Shown: positions 23,116 to 34,836 of the stretch, piece after piece | Position numbering within the stretch: position 1 is the first letter of the stretch | Layout of the letters: each line of letters starts with the position of its first letter | Assembly: GCA_026874595.1 (NCBI GenBank) | Contig: CM049321.1 | Span: forward strand, 50,575,297-50,639,296 | Reading direction: 5' to 3' | DNA length: 64,000 nt | Source of the DNA: Sipunculus nudus | Taxonomy: Eukaryota > Annelida > Sipuncula > Golfingiida > Sipunculidae | Position numbers and translations under genes: made by a program | Notes under the pieces: generated by a model | The model's database searches: none | What the model was told of the DNA's origin: nothing | The model's input: the letters and a program-made list of their open reading frames with translations, nothing else

Positions 23116-23702
23116 ATTAATAAACCCTAGTTAATTCCTGTCAGGAAAGGTTATTATAATGCCTCTGTGATGGAAGTAACCCTGTATGAACCTACTGGTC
23201 CATGAAGTCGAAAAGGGATTATATTAAAGTCGATTCAACGATTGTTCTGATTATTTGGGAAGGGGGGGGGGGGGGAATATACACAACAATGTTACAGAAT
23301 GAGATGCAATTTCGCAAGACGTTAATCAATTGGAAAGAGACAGACTTGTATTGCTATTAATGGTGAAGATATCATAAGAGCAGTTTGAGGATAACACCGT
23401 GGTAAGCTACCATAAACAGACACGAAGTGTAGTACAACCATCATGTCGGAAAACCGGACAATGTGATGAGGCCCCGTGTTACTAGACATGTGTCCGGGTT
23501 CTATAACATAACATGTATAAACACAAGAACGACCATCAAATACTCACCAATATTTACAATAACAAAATTACTATTTACAATATATACAAGATATAAATGA
23601 TATGTTCTTGCTACATACCCAAATGATATGTTCTTGTTACATTCCCAAAATATTGTTCTGTTGTGAGACAACCCGTTGAAGAAATAGATGTTGCGGTGAA
23701 AC
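23116..23702. other. No gene; poly-G run and a tandem dimer
   Basis: Holds 14 G at 23262-23275 and a two-copy tandem repeat at 23597-23648 (AATGATATGTTCTTGCTACA, then CCCAA; the second copy has TTGTTACATTCCCAA). Confidence 0.7.
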
Positions 23703-24209
23703 TTAGCTGTGGCCTATAAACAAAGGCCTTTCCCGTCCGTATACATGAAAACAACTCCTAGGACTGGGAAAGGAGTTTCTTTTGCGAAGGGAACCGGCTA
23801 TTTCTTTGGCTTCTGTATTGATATTTTTACAGATATTTTTGTCTGTTTTTTTGTATGTCTTAGTGATGTTTTCTGTAAGAAGTTTATCGTAGTATTCTTT
23901 CGGCATACTGTACAGGTTGGTGGTCTTATCTGCCTGTACTAGGAGATTGTCAGATTGTCTGATTGTCTTGATGTCATTGGCCATTTGTCTCTGGAATGCA
24001 TTGTCTGAGTGCTGGAATTCAATGTTCCGCACCATTTCATAGATATCACTTTCAAATGCCCTGAGGTGTTCGCTATCAGGGGGTGAATATGTGGTTTTGA
24101 ATCCATAGTTTTGTTTAGCTGAAGTTTGACCAGGGTTTTCGAAATGGAAAGCCTTCCATCGCATTCTCCGAAGTGGGCTTTCAACTTTAATTATCAGGGA
24201 TTTTAACAT
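23703..24209 (-). pseudogene. Penelope-like retroelement reverse transcriptase, N-terminal fragment
   Basis: An open frame of 168 codons. Residues 12-25 (LRRMRWKAFHFENP), 35-52 (NYGFKTTYSPPDSEHLRAF) and 88-125 (VQADKTTNLYSMPKEYY, then LLTENITKTYKKTD, then EAKEIA) match the N-terminal block of the polyproteins of Penelope-like elements as I recall them: RWKAFFF, then FGFKSxxSPP, then ADKTTNxYxL, then LLxxNITKTYKK. The block should continue into the reverse transcriptase fingers (CRLINP). Instead it becomes an unrelated sequence after residue 135 and stops at 23703. No RT core or GIY-YIG region is present, so this is a truncated relic. It directly adjoins the older copy of the second duplicated segment. 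Confidence 0.65.
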
Positions 24210-24331
24210 ATTAAATGAAAAGGCAGATTCGTAAGTAGTATCAAAACAAAAACAAATGTTAAAAAATTAACAAGTAGAAACTCAGTTACATATGTATTTG
24301 ATTGTGAACTCTTTTTTTCAAGAGTAAAATG

Positions 24332-24342
24332 ATATATATATA

Positions 24343-24394
<52 letters not shown>
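24332..24394. repeat. (AT)n microsatellite
   Basis: AT dinucleotide interrupted by TTTTAA; the equivalent site in copies 2 and 3 is also (AT)n. Confidence 0.95.
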
Positions 24395-25432
24395 CAACAA
24401 GCAAACCAACCAAATTTACTGTACACACAAGATATTATAATCCAATATAATGAAATCTCTTAATAAATTTAGCCTCCCATCCATTCGGATTGGTGGCTAA
24501 TAGGGATTAACGAGTTAATTGATATGTCGGTGTTTTCGAGGAGGAGGTTTGGACTTTAGGAGGTCTTCCGATTGCCAAACCATCAGTGACATTTATTTTG
24601 TAATTTCTGTCCGTGTTTACACCCGATCTCTCATATGGCTAATTTCAAACTGAATCCATTCGTCAATGTTTGCGGCAGATTAACTGAAATAACCTTTGGT
24701 CAGAGTAAGAGCGCCAGGTGACATTTTAACCTGATCATATTGTTTGACCTTGGCCTAATTTCCAAGGCCGTTCACTTCATGGCCTGTTTCCCATTATCGC
24801 TCGATTTGAGCTTCCCTTACGACAGTATTTCCTGTGAGCAGGATTTCTAGAAAAAGAAACTTTTTTAACGAGTTTCAAAAACACTTGATGGATTGTCGGG
24901 ACATGAAATTATCATATAACCGGAACAAGGTTTGCGCTGGTATCATCATGTATTTTTTTTTTTTGCAATTTAATCATATTTTAATCGTTTTAATCTCAGA
25001 TTTGCAGAAATTATATTTTTACAGGTTTACCTTTTATTATCACAATTTTATTTTGTTAACTCTTGTAAACTGTTCCCTGGATGAGCGCTTGATAAATGTA
25101 CAATAATAAATAAAATAAAAATAACGACGGACCTCGGCAAAAAAATATAAAAAAAGTCGACTTTAACAATTTCATATCCACAAAAATGTTTCCTCTTTTA
25201 TTGGCCACATTAAAAGTCATTTCGTTCGCATAATGGATATTGTATTTCATAGGAGAGAAGCCTTAAGGGTTAATCAAGTGCAGGCTCATGTACAAACATC
25301 CGCGACACCTTGGCTGACCATAGTCCTGCCAGTCCGTGAACAGAAGGGTATGGGGCCGGGGTGTGACTCATATTGGTAGGTTGGAGTAAAATTTTTCCAA
25401 ACCTACACGGATATTAAAAATGATTTTATTGT

Positions 25433-25542
<110 letters not shown>

Positions 25543-26924
25543 CGTGTAAACATAAGAATATTTTGATAGTACAACAAAGTATAAGGTCACATTTGTTTAA
25601 GTTGTTTTCTAATAAACCGTGTCTTAAAAAGTTGATAGTTTTTGTGGAAAGCAGACTGGCCTATTCTGTCTATAAAATTTGCTATATATTTGGTTAATAC
25701 AACCATAAAAAAATGTATAGATTATCTAATTTATTTTTTCAATCAGCTTTATCAAGGCTGTTCATGCAGAGTCGTTACGTGTGGAATCGATTATTGCTTG
25801 ACATTGTTTCTTTGCAGGTGCTGACATTATGGTAGTAAAAGAAGCTTAAGTCCGATAAAACCCGTATTTTACGGCAGGGGGGAGCCTTGAACCTCTTTGT
25901 TGACACTAATTGGAAAGGATATTTCTAGTGATGTTCATGATTTATGATAAGGGGGATAATGAGCTTAATGACCGATGGCTCTCTGACCTCTTATGGTTAT
26001 TATATTAAGGACGTTTATGTTCTCCGCGTATTTATTGAATTGCTCTTATCTTGACAACCATTGTGGGAGCAGCTGGTGTAATTAAAACCTGTCTTTGTGT
26101 TTTGTCATTAGGGAACTAAATATATGTCCATTAGATCCCTCGATAAACCTTTGTCTGGTATTTTGCAGTTAGTTTATATGAGAAAACTATGTAAGCGTTC
26201 TAGTTACAAAACATGTTTACCTGAAGGAAAGTGTTGGTTTAATATTAACAATATAATAAAGGCATATTTATTCATAACATGGTGTAAGAACGGAGCACGT
26301 GATAGCTAGTACCTTGTCATTTCCAAACAAAGTTACACGCACACACACACCAACATTTTTTTGCACCTCATCCAGTTCACTTTGAACTATTTTTTTATCC
26401 TCCTGTAGATGTTGTAATTGTATATCTAAGCACGCCTGGAATGAAATGCAGGAGTATGTAACATACCTCTACCACGCGAATGCGCTTTACACTTAATGAT
26501 CGTCTTCAGTGTTCGGATCCTATTAGTCACCAATGCTAGCTGTGTCAAATGAAATTAAATAAAAGCTGGGGATTGAGAAAGGTGGCTCAATGTTGAAGAT
26601 TACATCATTTTTATTGTATGTTTCGTTTATACTAATATAAAATATAGCAGACCCAAACACCCAGTGCTATTCATGGGTAAGGCCTATTTTAAATGCCTAT
26701 CAATGTTCCTACGTATGCGAAATATATCTTAACCAAATGATTGCTTTTTCTTTATCTAATATATCTAATAATATACTTTATTTAGTAATACTAGCATATT
26801 ATCCGTTCTTGCGTATAGACCGGTGCCCGCGACTTCTGCTTGTATCCCCGGGTACGGGTTTCACCCGCTGGATACACTGGTATTGTTTCTGATATTTTTC
26901 TTAGATGGCGCTGTGGTCGACACT

Positions 26925-28369
26925 TTAACACATTCGCTGCCAATGACGTGTATACACGTCGTTTATTTTGATTCCCCCAGTGCCAAGCACGTGTATACAC
27001 GTCATTTATTTATGATCCATTTTCGGCAGGAATTCTCATAAATTTTTCAATAAATTCTTTGCAGATGAGTAGTAGTACATTTATAAAATAGTCTCGCAGT
27101 ATGAAAATGAATTATTTGTTATTCAACAGTGCGCTGCATCATTCGAAAGCAGGAAAGATGTGTAGATGGTGATAAAATCCACGGCTCCGGTCCATTGGCG
27201 TGAAATAACTTTACGACGCGCTTTAGTTTGAAGTCGATTCCTTGTAAGAATAATACTTTGAATTAAACGAAAAGTTGGATCGTAAAAATATTTAGCTAGT
27301 TTTATATTAGAACATGTTTTGGCCACTTATTTACGACAAACCCGGTTAGGAGGCCGAGGTGTAATAGATCGCACCTTAGGTGTGAACTCAAGATAGCGAG
27401 GCGTGAGGTCGTTCAGGTTTATTGCCCCGCGAGGACAGGGTATTGCGCAATCAACATCAATGGGCGAGTGCCCGTGATTGACACACAGTTCGGCAGTGTA
27501 ATCAGAACGCGGCTGCAAATGATTCTTTCGGCTTATTCTTGTCCCTTATTTAGTGATAAATAGATATATATATATTAGTAACTTCACAAACAAGTGCTCG
27601 TAAATTGCAAAACTGAAATAACCTCCGTGATACGTGTGACTGATAGAATGACGAGGTCAACTGCGCGTCAAGGCTCAAGCATGTCGGTATATATAAACTG
27701 TCTATGACTATGTTTGAAAATTACATGTTTAAAGTTAAATTATATTTTTTATAATTATATTGATTGGTAAAATCGCTGTTTTCATTATGAAAGTGTAAAA
27801 ACGTATGTTTGAGCACCAAAATTACATTTTTGTAAAAAAAAAAAAAAGTTTCGCGCGTGTTCGAACTCAGGCTGTCAACCGTGTTACACCTACATACCAC
27901 CTGTTCCAACCACCGCGCCATTCTAGATCTGATGACGGACTTTGTGTTTATACTAATATAGTATAAAATTTATTTTGGTCAGACCTCGGTCTATATTCGT
28001 CAGTGCCTCTTAGTCATTTGACTCTTCCCAAATGAGTATTCGCGCCAAAATACACATTTTCAAAAAGTTCATCATTTACAAATATAGATCTTTATTTGAA
28101 TCAGTTGTAAGCTTTATGCTGGTGTCACCGTAGACGCTATGAGACCAGTCCACCGGAGCCATGCCTTGACTACTATCGCGGTCATTTGGCTCAGTGCCCA
28201 ACTTCACACCTTCCCCGAGTTTTATTGCCCCTATGTTATCCGAGGTCACACCTTCTTATCAGGTAATTAGCACCTAGTCTTGGTACCACCGCATCTCTCT
28301 GGCTGCTGGGGTCCCTGTGTATGGCCCTGGCACTGGGGGTGAACATGGGCTTGGCAGTGAATGTGTTAA
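26925..28369. mobile_element. Non-autonomous piggyBac-type element (TTAA ends)
   Basis: Left end TTAA-CACATTCGCTGCCAATG; right end, read inward on the minus strand, TTAA-CACATTCACTGCCAAGC. The terminal inverted repeats are about 16 bp with one mismatch, with TTAA at both borders. A subterminal CCCCCAGTGCCA occurs inside both ends, and ACGTGTATACACGTC palindromes occur twice near the left end. TTAA targets plus this layout are diagnostic of the piggyBac superfamily. There is no transposase frame in the 1.4 kb. Copies 2 and 3 of the duplicated segment lack it. Confidence 0.75.
27848..27925 (-). repeat. tRNA-like sequence inside the piggyBac-type element
   Basis: The minus strand has GCGCGGTGGTTGGAACAGG (A-box-like), GTGTAACACGGTTGACAGCC, GAGTTCGAACACGCG (B-box-like), followed by a run of 13 T that could end pol III transcription. 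It may be a tRNA pseudogene or a SINE head; a clean cloverleaf is not evident. Confidence 0.35.
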
Positions 28370-28730
28370 GAATTTCCAAAATAATGTCAAATTCCTCTTT
28401 TTATTGAGGAAATAGAACTCCCCCCCCCCACCCCACGAGGACACACTTGGCGTAATTCAAGGTGTATTCGAGGGGTTGCGTGGCAATGATAGTGCCATCG
28501 TCCGTTTTCATATAGATTTTATCCTTTCCAAGTATAAAATTTTATGATTTGGTTGTAAGATTTAAGTGGCCTTCACATTTTCCTCGTGTTTTTTGCACCA
28601 TTTTTGCTCACGTTGTTAGATCGTGTATAAACGTCTCGCAAAATCGCATGACAACGCATATATTCGCACACAAACACATGGGAATAGACGCTTCGTGTTG
28701 CAATATTTGGGACATGTCCAACGCATGCCA

Positions 28731-28772
28731 CCACCCCCCCCCCCCCCACCCCTACCCCCCCCCCCCCCCCCC
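28731..28772 (+). repeat. Poly-C tract
   Basis: About 40 bases, almost all C. Overlapping proline-rich or glycine-rich open frames are artefacts of this tract. Confidence 0.9.
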
Positions 28773-29805
28773 GATCACACGGACGATTCCCAGCCTGATT
28801 AAGCATCTTTCGGTCGCGAAATTGTGTGAAAATATGTAAAAAAGGACGCGGACATTAATGATAACGCCTACAAATCGCGTGTTTGAAAAACGTATAAACA
28901 CGCCTGCATCGCGTTCGATCGGATGCTCATCGTTAAAATAAAGAGAGTCGCTTACTTTATAATACGATTGATCTCACATTAATAGAGAAGACCCTTGACA
29001 ATGATATGCCTGATTGCGGTTCTATTGAGACAAAGAAACATGCTAATATTGAAGAAATGGTAATAGAAGAACTAAACTGTCACTCAATAAAAAAAAACAG
29101 GAGGCTGTGTGATGATGCTGCTTATTAAAGGGAAGGAGAAGTGCGTGACAGTGATAGTAGTGAAGAGTCCAGCATTGACGAGTAGAACGAAGGATGATGA
29201 CATTATGAATAAACAAATTATATACTAATCTAAATCAGAAAATGAATTTTCCCTTAAACATAAAGTGATTTAGTGCTTTTGTCCCTGAAGAAAAACGGCA
29301 AGTTTCCTTATAACTAAGATATCTCTAACCGACTTGTTAAAGTGAGATAGGCATATATTTACTAAATCCGGTCTGCAGTCAGTAATTTAAGACTACATAA
29401 ACAGTTTCCCGAGACTTTGGCTCACTCTTACCATCAAAGTCGTATTTGTTGAAAACGTCCCAACACTCAGAACTACGTACGTACCTATTAGAGTTTTTCT
29501 TGCCAGCGACTAAAATATATTGTACTGTATATTAGAACGTGCAGTCGATACCTTTCTATGCAGTTTGAAATTGAAATTATACAGTTGTTATTCTGGATTG
29601 ATACATTCTAAAATTTAGAGTTATACCCATCTCATTTATACTGAAAACTAACTTATATAAGCAGAAGTAAATAAATCAATGTTATCGATGACGGTTATAG
29701 AATATAAAAAAACTAGGTTCTAAAAAATTATGTAATGTTTCAAAAATAATAATAAATATTTTGTCATTTTTTTCATAATATATCCATACCATTGATATGA
29801 TATAT

Positions 29806-29808
<3 letters not shown>

Positions 29809-29869
<61 letters not shown>
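29809..29869. repeat. (AT)n microsatellite
   Basis: 61 bp of AT dinucleotide. Confidence 0.95.
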
Positions 29870-29874
<5 letters not shown>

Positions 29875-30872
29875 TCTAGGAATGATTAAACGCCTAAAAA
29901 AAAGGGGCATCTGTCAATGATGACCCGTACCCTTGCCCTTAATCTACTCCAATGGTGGGCCACATAGGCCGCATTTTATACTGCCGTTGAATGCTTGATC
30001 GAAATAAGTCAGTTTTAAAAATTTCTCCAAATATACGTTGAACCCAAATACTTTTTTATTCAAGTTGCGTCTCAAGTCTAGCTTACATTTCTGAAATGGT
30101 TCCCAGCAGGACCACGATTTATCTTGTACGAACTCTGCTGAAAGTTTTACATTATTTATTGAGTCATTGCAGACGTTCAATGAGGTCATGAAGTGTTCTT
30201 CGAGGGACAGATAATCTCATATCATAGACCAGAGAATTTTAAACCCCCATGGCTTTAACCATAAGGATACAGTCCGCTGGTTTACAACTTTTTCCTCCTT
30301 TAGGAAAATGATAAAACAAATATCGTTAGGAGTAAATGAATCTCAGGAAATAATTCCGGTTAGGGCATTTCCATGGGATATAAACATGTTTTCTTTATCA
30401 TTTTCGTCCCATCAGCTTTAATATGTTCGTAATATGAACTGTTGGGTTTGAAGTAAGATCTTTGTAGGCGACTTTCATGAAAACCTCAAGCAGAAACAAT
30501 TGCTGCTGTATTTTTTTCCAAAGCAATACTTGAACAGGTATTCATTTATTCCCAATCATCCATTATTATTTAAATTCAATAACTTTTATGGCGCCATCCA
30601 TGTGTTATCTTCTGTTCCAGGCTGTCTGCATTTGGCTATTTACTGACGGGTTTTAAAGGTCACCGGCTGTACGCAGCAATATTGTTTGAATTGTTTAGTC
30701 GGTAGTTTTAGTCAAATTGAGGCTACGTAGGTCTTCTGAAGACCAGCTTTTAATGTTTGCCAAGCTTCTTCCATGGACACATTAATCGAAGATAATCAAA
30801 CGATTTTTTTGTCGTCTAAACAGTATTGTAAACTAGGTAAAATCATTTTTGTATAATGAAAATATCATGATG

Positions 30873-31268
30873 TCGACTTCTGTGGCACAGGGATACAGCG
30901 CACGACTCAAAGCCGGGAGATCGCGAGTGCGATCAAATCTCAGCCAAGGCGTTGTGGTTTTTCACGGTCTGCCTCCAGCCAGGGTGAGAGCTCTGCAGGC
31001 TTAATGGGGGGACCTTGCCCAACAGTCATGTTTCACTCACAAACGAGTGCGCCTATCGGGGTCTCCTCGGTGTTATGACCCAGCAATGGGGATGGCACAC
31101 CTATGACCCGCAGGAATGGTACACTGAACCTGGTTGACACCAAGATAACCTCGTTAAAGCCCATGTCACATTGTCCGAAACTGGAATCGAACTCTACAGA
31201 TGTAAAAAGTAATAGTTAAGCAAGCATTAAAATAATTGATGCGGTTACCTCCACAAAAAAATAATTAT
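30873..31268 (+). mobile_element. tRNA-derived SINE, near full length
   Basis: Head CTTCTGTGGCACAGGGATAC (A-box-like) and GAGTGCGATCAAATCTCAG (B-box-like). Core CCAGGGTGAGAGCTCTGCAG, TCACTCACAAACGAGTGCGC, GTTATGACCCAGCAATGGGG, GGTTGACACCAAGATA. Tail CATGTCACATTGTCCGAAAC, then GCGGTTACCTCCACAAAAAA. The total of about 395 bp defines the family length in this window. Confidence 0.75.
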
Positions 31269-31479
31269 TTTCAGAAGGAGGGATTGTGTCCTGTATATCA
31301 CAAGGGGAAGACTAGTTGAGCGATATTTAGTGTCCTTATTTTGGTGAGTGTGTGTTGGGGGGGGGGGGGGTACTCCTGTCGATTGTCGCCACACGTGTTC
31401 TCATTAAACAATGTCGACGAACCAGAAAATAAAATATATAACAATGACACTATGAAATAAAATGTGCAGCACCTAAGTT
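31269..31479. other. Short unique stretch with poly-G
   Basis: Holds 12 G at 31359-31370; no other feature seen. Confidence 0.6.
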
Positions 31480-32455
31480 TTTAAAGTGGCCTATTCCGAT
31501 ATCGGACATCTATTAAAGGGCTTAATTCCGATATCTTACGTCTATAAAAAGGGTTTTATTCCAATACCTGACGTCAATTAGGAGATTTTTTTTCGAAATA
31601 TGACGTATATTTGAGGGATTTATTACGATACCTGACGTCTATTTAAGGGATTTATAACGATATCTGACGTCTATTAAAGGATTTTATTACGATGTCTGAC
31701 GTCTATTAAAATATTTTATTCCGATATCTGACGTAAATTAAAGGATTTTTATTACGATATCTGACGTCAATTAAAAGGATTTATTACGATATATGACGTC
31801 TATTAAAGGGTTTTATTCCGATATCTGACGTCTATTAAAGGATTTTATTCCGATATCCGACGTCTATTAAAGGGTTTTATTCCGATATCTGACGTCTATT
31901 AAAGGGATTTATTACGATATCCGACGTCTATTAAAGGGTTTTATTCCGATATCTGGCGTCTATTAAAGGATTTTATTACGATATCTGACGTCTATTAAAG
32001 GATTTTATTCCGATATCTGAATTCTATTTAAGGATTTTATTACGATATCTGACGTCTGTTTAAGAATTTTATTGCAATATCTGACGTCTATTAAAGGGTT
32101 TTATTCCGACATCCGACGTCTATTAAACGGTTTTATTCCGATATCTGACGTCTATTAAAGGGATTTATTACGATATCCGACGTCTATTAAAGGGTTTTAT
32201 TCCGATATCTGGCGTCTATTAAAGGATTTTATTACGATATCTGACGTCTATTAAAGGATTTTATTCCGATATCTGAATTCTATTTAAGGATTTTATTACG
32301 ATATCTGACGTCTGTTTAAAAATTTTATTGCAATATCTGACGTCTATTAAAGGGTTTTATTCCGACATCTGGCGTCTATTAAAGGATTTTATTATGATAT
32401 CTTACGTCTATTAAAGGGTTTTATTCCGTATCTGACGTCAATTAAAGGGAATGAT
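31480..32455 (+). repeat. 31-32 bp minisatellite, about 31 units
   Basis: The unit is close to TTTTATTCCGATATCTGACG followed by TCTATTAAAGG. Most units carry the palindrome GATATC and the TGACGT core; several have the full TGACGTCA. Units alternate between TTCCG and TTACG types. A block of eight units is internally duplicated: the stretch from 31921 recurs at 32177, offset 256 bp. The outermost units are the most degenerate. Confidence 0.95.
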
Positions 32456-32920
32456 GACGATGTCTGAGGTCTACTAACAAAAGATACTCCTTGAACATTT
32501 ATTAAAAAAAGGGACAGAAAACACCGATCACACTGCAGAAAAGCAACCCGTTCTGTTTATATATAGCCATGTGTTTGAATCACATTGGGGGGTGTCAAAA
32601 TAATCAAAAGACATTCAACAAGGACATCTAGCAGCAAGGGCGTTCTTTTAACTAGAAACCTTTAAACTACAGCGCATATGCAAAATTTGTTTTTTATACT
32701 ACTTACCCCAGCTGTATTTTCATTAAATATGTTTGATTCATGATGATTCACATTTTAAAACAACCATTGTAAAATTTTTTGTTTTAGAAAAATTCTTCGG
32801 GCTGTTTAAGTCTTGGAAAATGCTTACTTTTCTCATTCCTGAACAAGCACAAAGAAAATTATATCAAATAGAAACGCAGTTACATATGTATTTAATTTTG
32901 AAATTTTTTCATAGAGTTCA

Positions 32921-32981
<61 letters not shown>

Positions 32982-33837
32982 GCAAACCAACTGAATGTAC
33001 TGTACACACAAGATATTATAATCCAATATTATGAAATCTCTAAATAAATTTAGTCTCCCATCTATTCGGATTGGTTGCAAATAAGAGTTTTTGAGCTGAT
33101 TGAAATGTCGATATTTTTTTAGGAGGATTGGAAATGCGGAGGTCCACCGACAGCCAAAGCATAAGTTACATGTATTTAGTCATTTTCTGTCCGTGTTTGC
33201 ACCAGATCTCCAATGTGGCTAATTTTTAAACTGAACCAATTTTTCAATGTTTGCGGTAGATTAAAAGAAATAACCATTGGTCAGAGTAATAGCGTGACAT
33301 TTTTTAACTTGATAATGTTTATTTACCTTGGCCTAATTTCCAAGGTCGTTCACTCTATGGCCTGTTCCCCATTATCACTCGATTGGTGCTTCCCTGGCGA
33401 CAGTATTTCCTGTGAGCAGTATTTCAAGAAAAAAAAGCCTCTTAATGAATTCCAAAATACTAAATGGATTGTCAGGACATGAAATTTATTAATAATGGGA
33501 ACAAATGTTTGCGCTATAATCATTATTTTTTTTTCTTGATATAAGGTGTAATAACCTGTATGCCCATTATATAATATTTTAATCGTTTTATTCTCGGACT
33601 TGCAGAAATAAACTGTTATGGGTTTAATTTTTATTATCACAATGTTATTGAATTAGCGCTTGAGCTTTTTGAATATACAATAATGAATAAAAATAACGAA
33701 GGACCCGCAAAAAAATAAAAAAAAAAAAGACTTAATTCCATATCAACCAACATTTTTCCTGTCTAATGGCCACATAAAAGGCAATTTCGTCCGCACAATG
33801 GATATTTCTTTTATTATTATTATTATCATATACCACG
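32456..33837. other. Copy 2 leading segment, no gene supported
   Basis: Same content as 41760-43130 in copy 3. The frame at 33213-33482 is identical in copy 3 (42504-42773), but copy 1 has frame breaks at the matching 24640-24830, so I do not call it a gene. Confidence 0.5.
32924..32976. repeat. (AT)n microsatellite
   Basis: 53 bp; 42227-42266 in copy 3 is shorter (about 40 bp). Confidence 0.95.
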
Positions 33838-33839
33838 TA

Positions 33840-34515
33840 CAAGTCATCAAATACTGGTAATTTCACAGCTTCCAATGCAATATACATTCAGATTCGTACA
33901 ATAAACTTAAATTTGTTTGTTTTTCATATTTTATTTTATTTATTCATAGCTCCGCAATAAGAATCATTTCAATTATCTGAGCCAGCTTTTGTTTCGAAAA
34001 GCCTGACCTATATCCTAGAACCACTTGTTCCTCAGCCAATATGATGTTATCTCCTATTCTATTTTAATTTTTTTTTTAATTTTATTCAATAACTGTCTTA
34101 GCTCTCTACATTGCCAGAAAAAAAATGTTCAACATATTCCGAATCTCCACATAAAGGACACTTATTAGTGCCATATTTACTCATTTTACACTGCATCATT
34201 TTTAATCATATCTCATTTGTACATCTATAAACCATCATCCAGTGTTCTCTTGAGAACTTACAAGCAGGATATTTTCTAGTACAAAATGTTACAGGTTATA
34301 TTTGTTCTCCGTTGTGTTATATTTTCCTCTTTTATCATCTTTTTTATTTAGAGGGATTTTTTCTGTTCCCTTATTTCTACAGTCCCCTATGCAAGTAAGT
34401 ATTTTTACTGCTGAACACAAAACATTACACTCTATAACTCTACCCGGAGTGCGTCCTAATACTTCTATTATACTTTCATACGATCGCACTTTCTTGTTCA
34501 CTAGCATCATATAAT
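33840..34515 (-). pseudogene. LINE ORF2 C-terminal fragment, copy 2
   Basis: Minus-strand relic. An upstream frame (34510-34289) contains LGRTPGRVIECNVLCSAVK, similar to the linker after the reverse transcriptase in L1/Tx1-like LINEs. Downstream lies a C-terminal zinc motif of the form CPLCGDSEYVEHFF. In copy 2 a run of eight A on the plus strand shifts the frame through that motif; copy 3 has nine and stays open. The insertion is absent from copy 1, so it entered before the copy 2/3 duplication but after the older one. Confidence 0.5.
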
Positions 34516-34712
34516 ATACCTTTTTCTATCCAGCCTCAGAAGATGGTTTGAATGACCATAGAGCAAGTTTATTATTCCCTAATATGCTTGACCTTGAGGC
34601 TGCCTTAAAATTACGGTTCAAATTTAGAAAGTTGATTAAAATATATTTGAAAAAAGCTGAAGTTTTGTGGGAACCCCTATATACACCGATATTGAAATAT
34701 TTAATTGATTTA

Positions 34713-34750
<38 letters not shown>

Positions 34751-34751
34751 A

Positions 34752-34830
<79 letters not shown>

Positions 34831-34836
34831 TATATA
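34713..34836. repeat. (CT)n-(AT)n compound microsatellite
   Basis: 25 bp of CT followed by about 100 bp of AT with AAAT interruptions. Confidence 0.95.

Noticed and set aside
28549-28839. Proline-rich plus-strand and glycine-rich minus-strand frames
   Set aside because: Generated by the poly-C tract at 28731-28772.
31480-32455. CRISPR-like direct repeats
   Set aside because: Repeats are contiguous 31-32 bp units with no spacers of unique sequence; a eukaryotic minisatellite.
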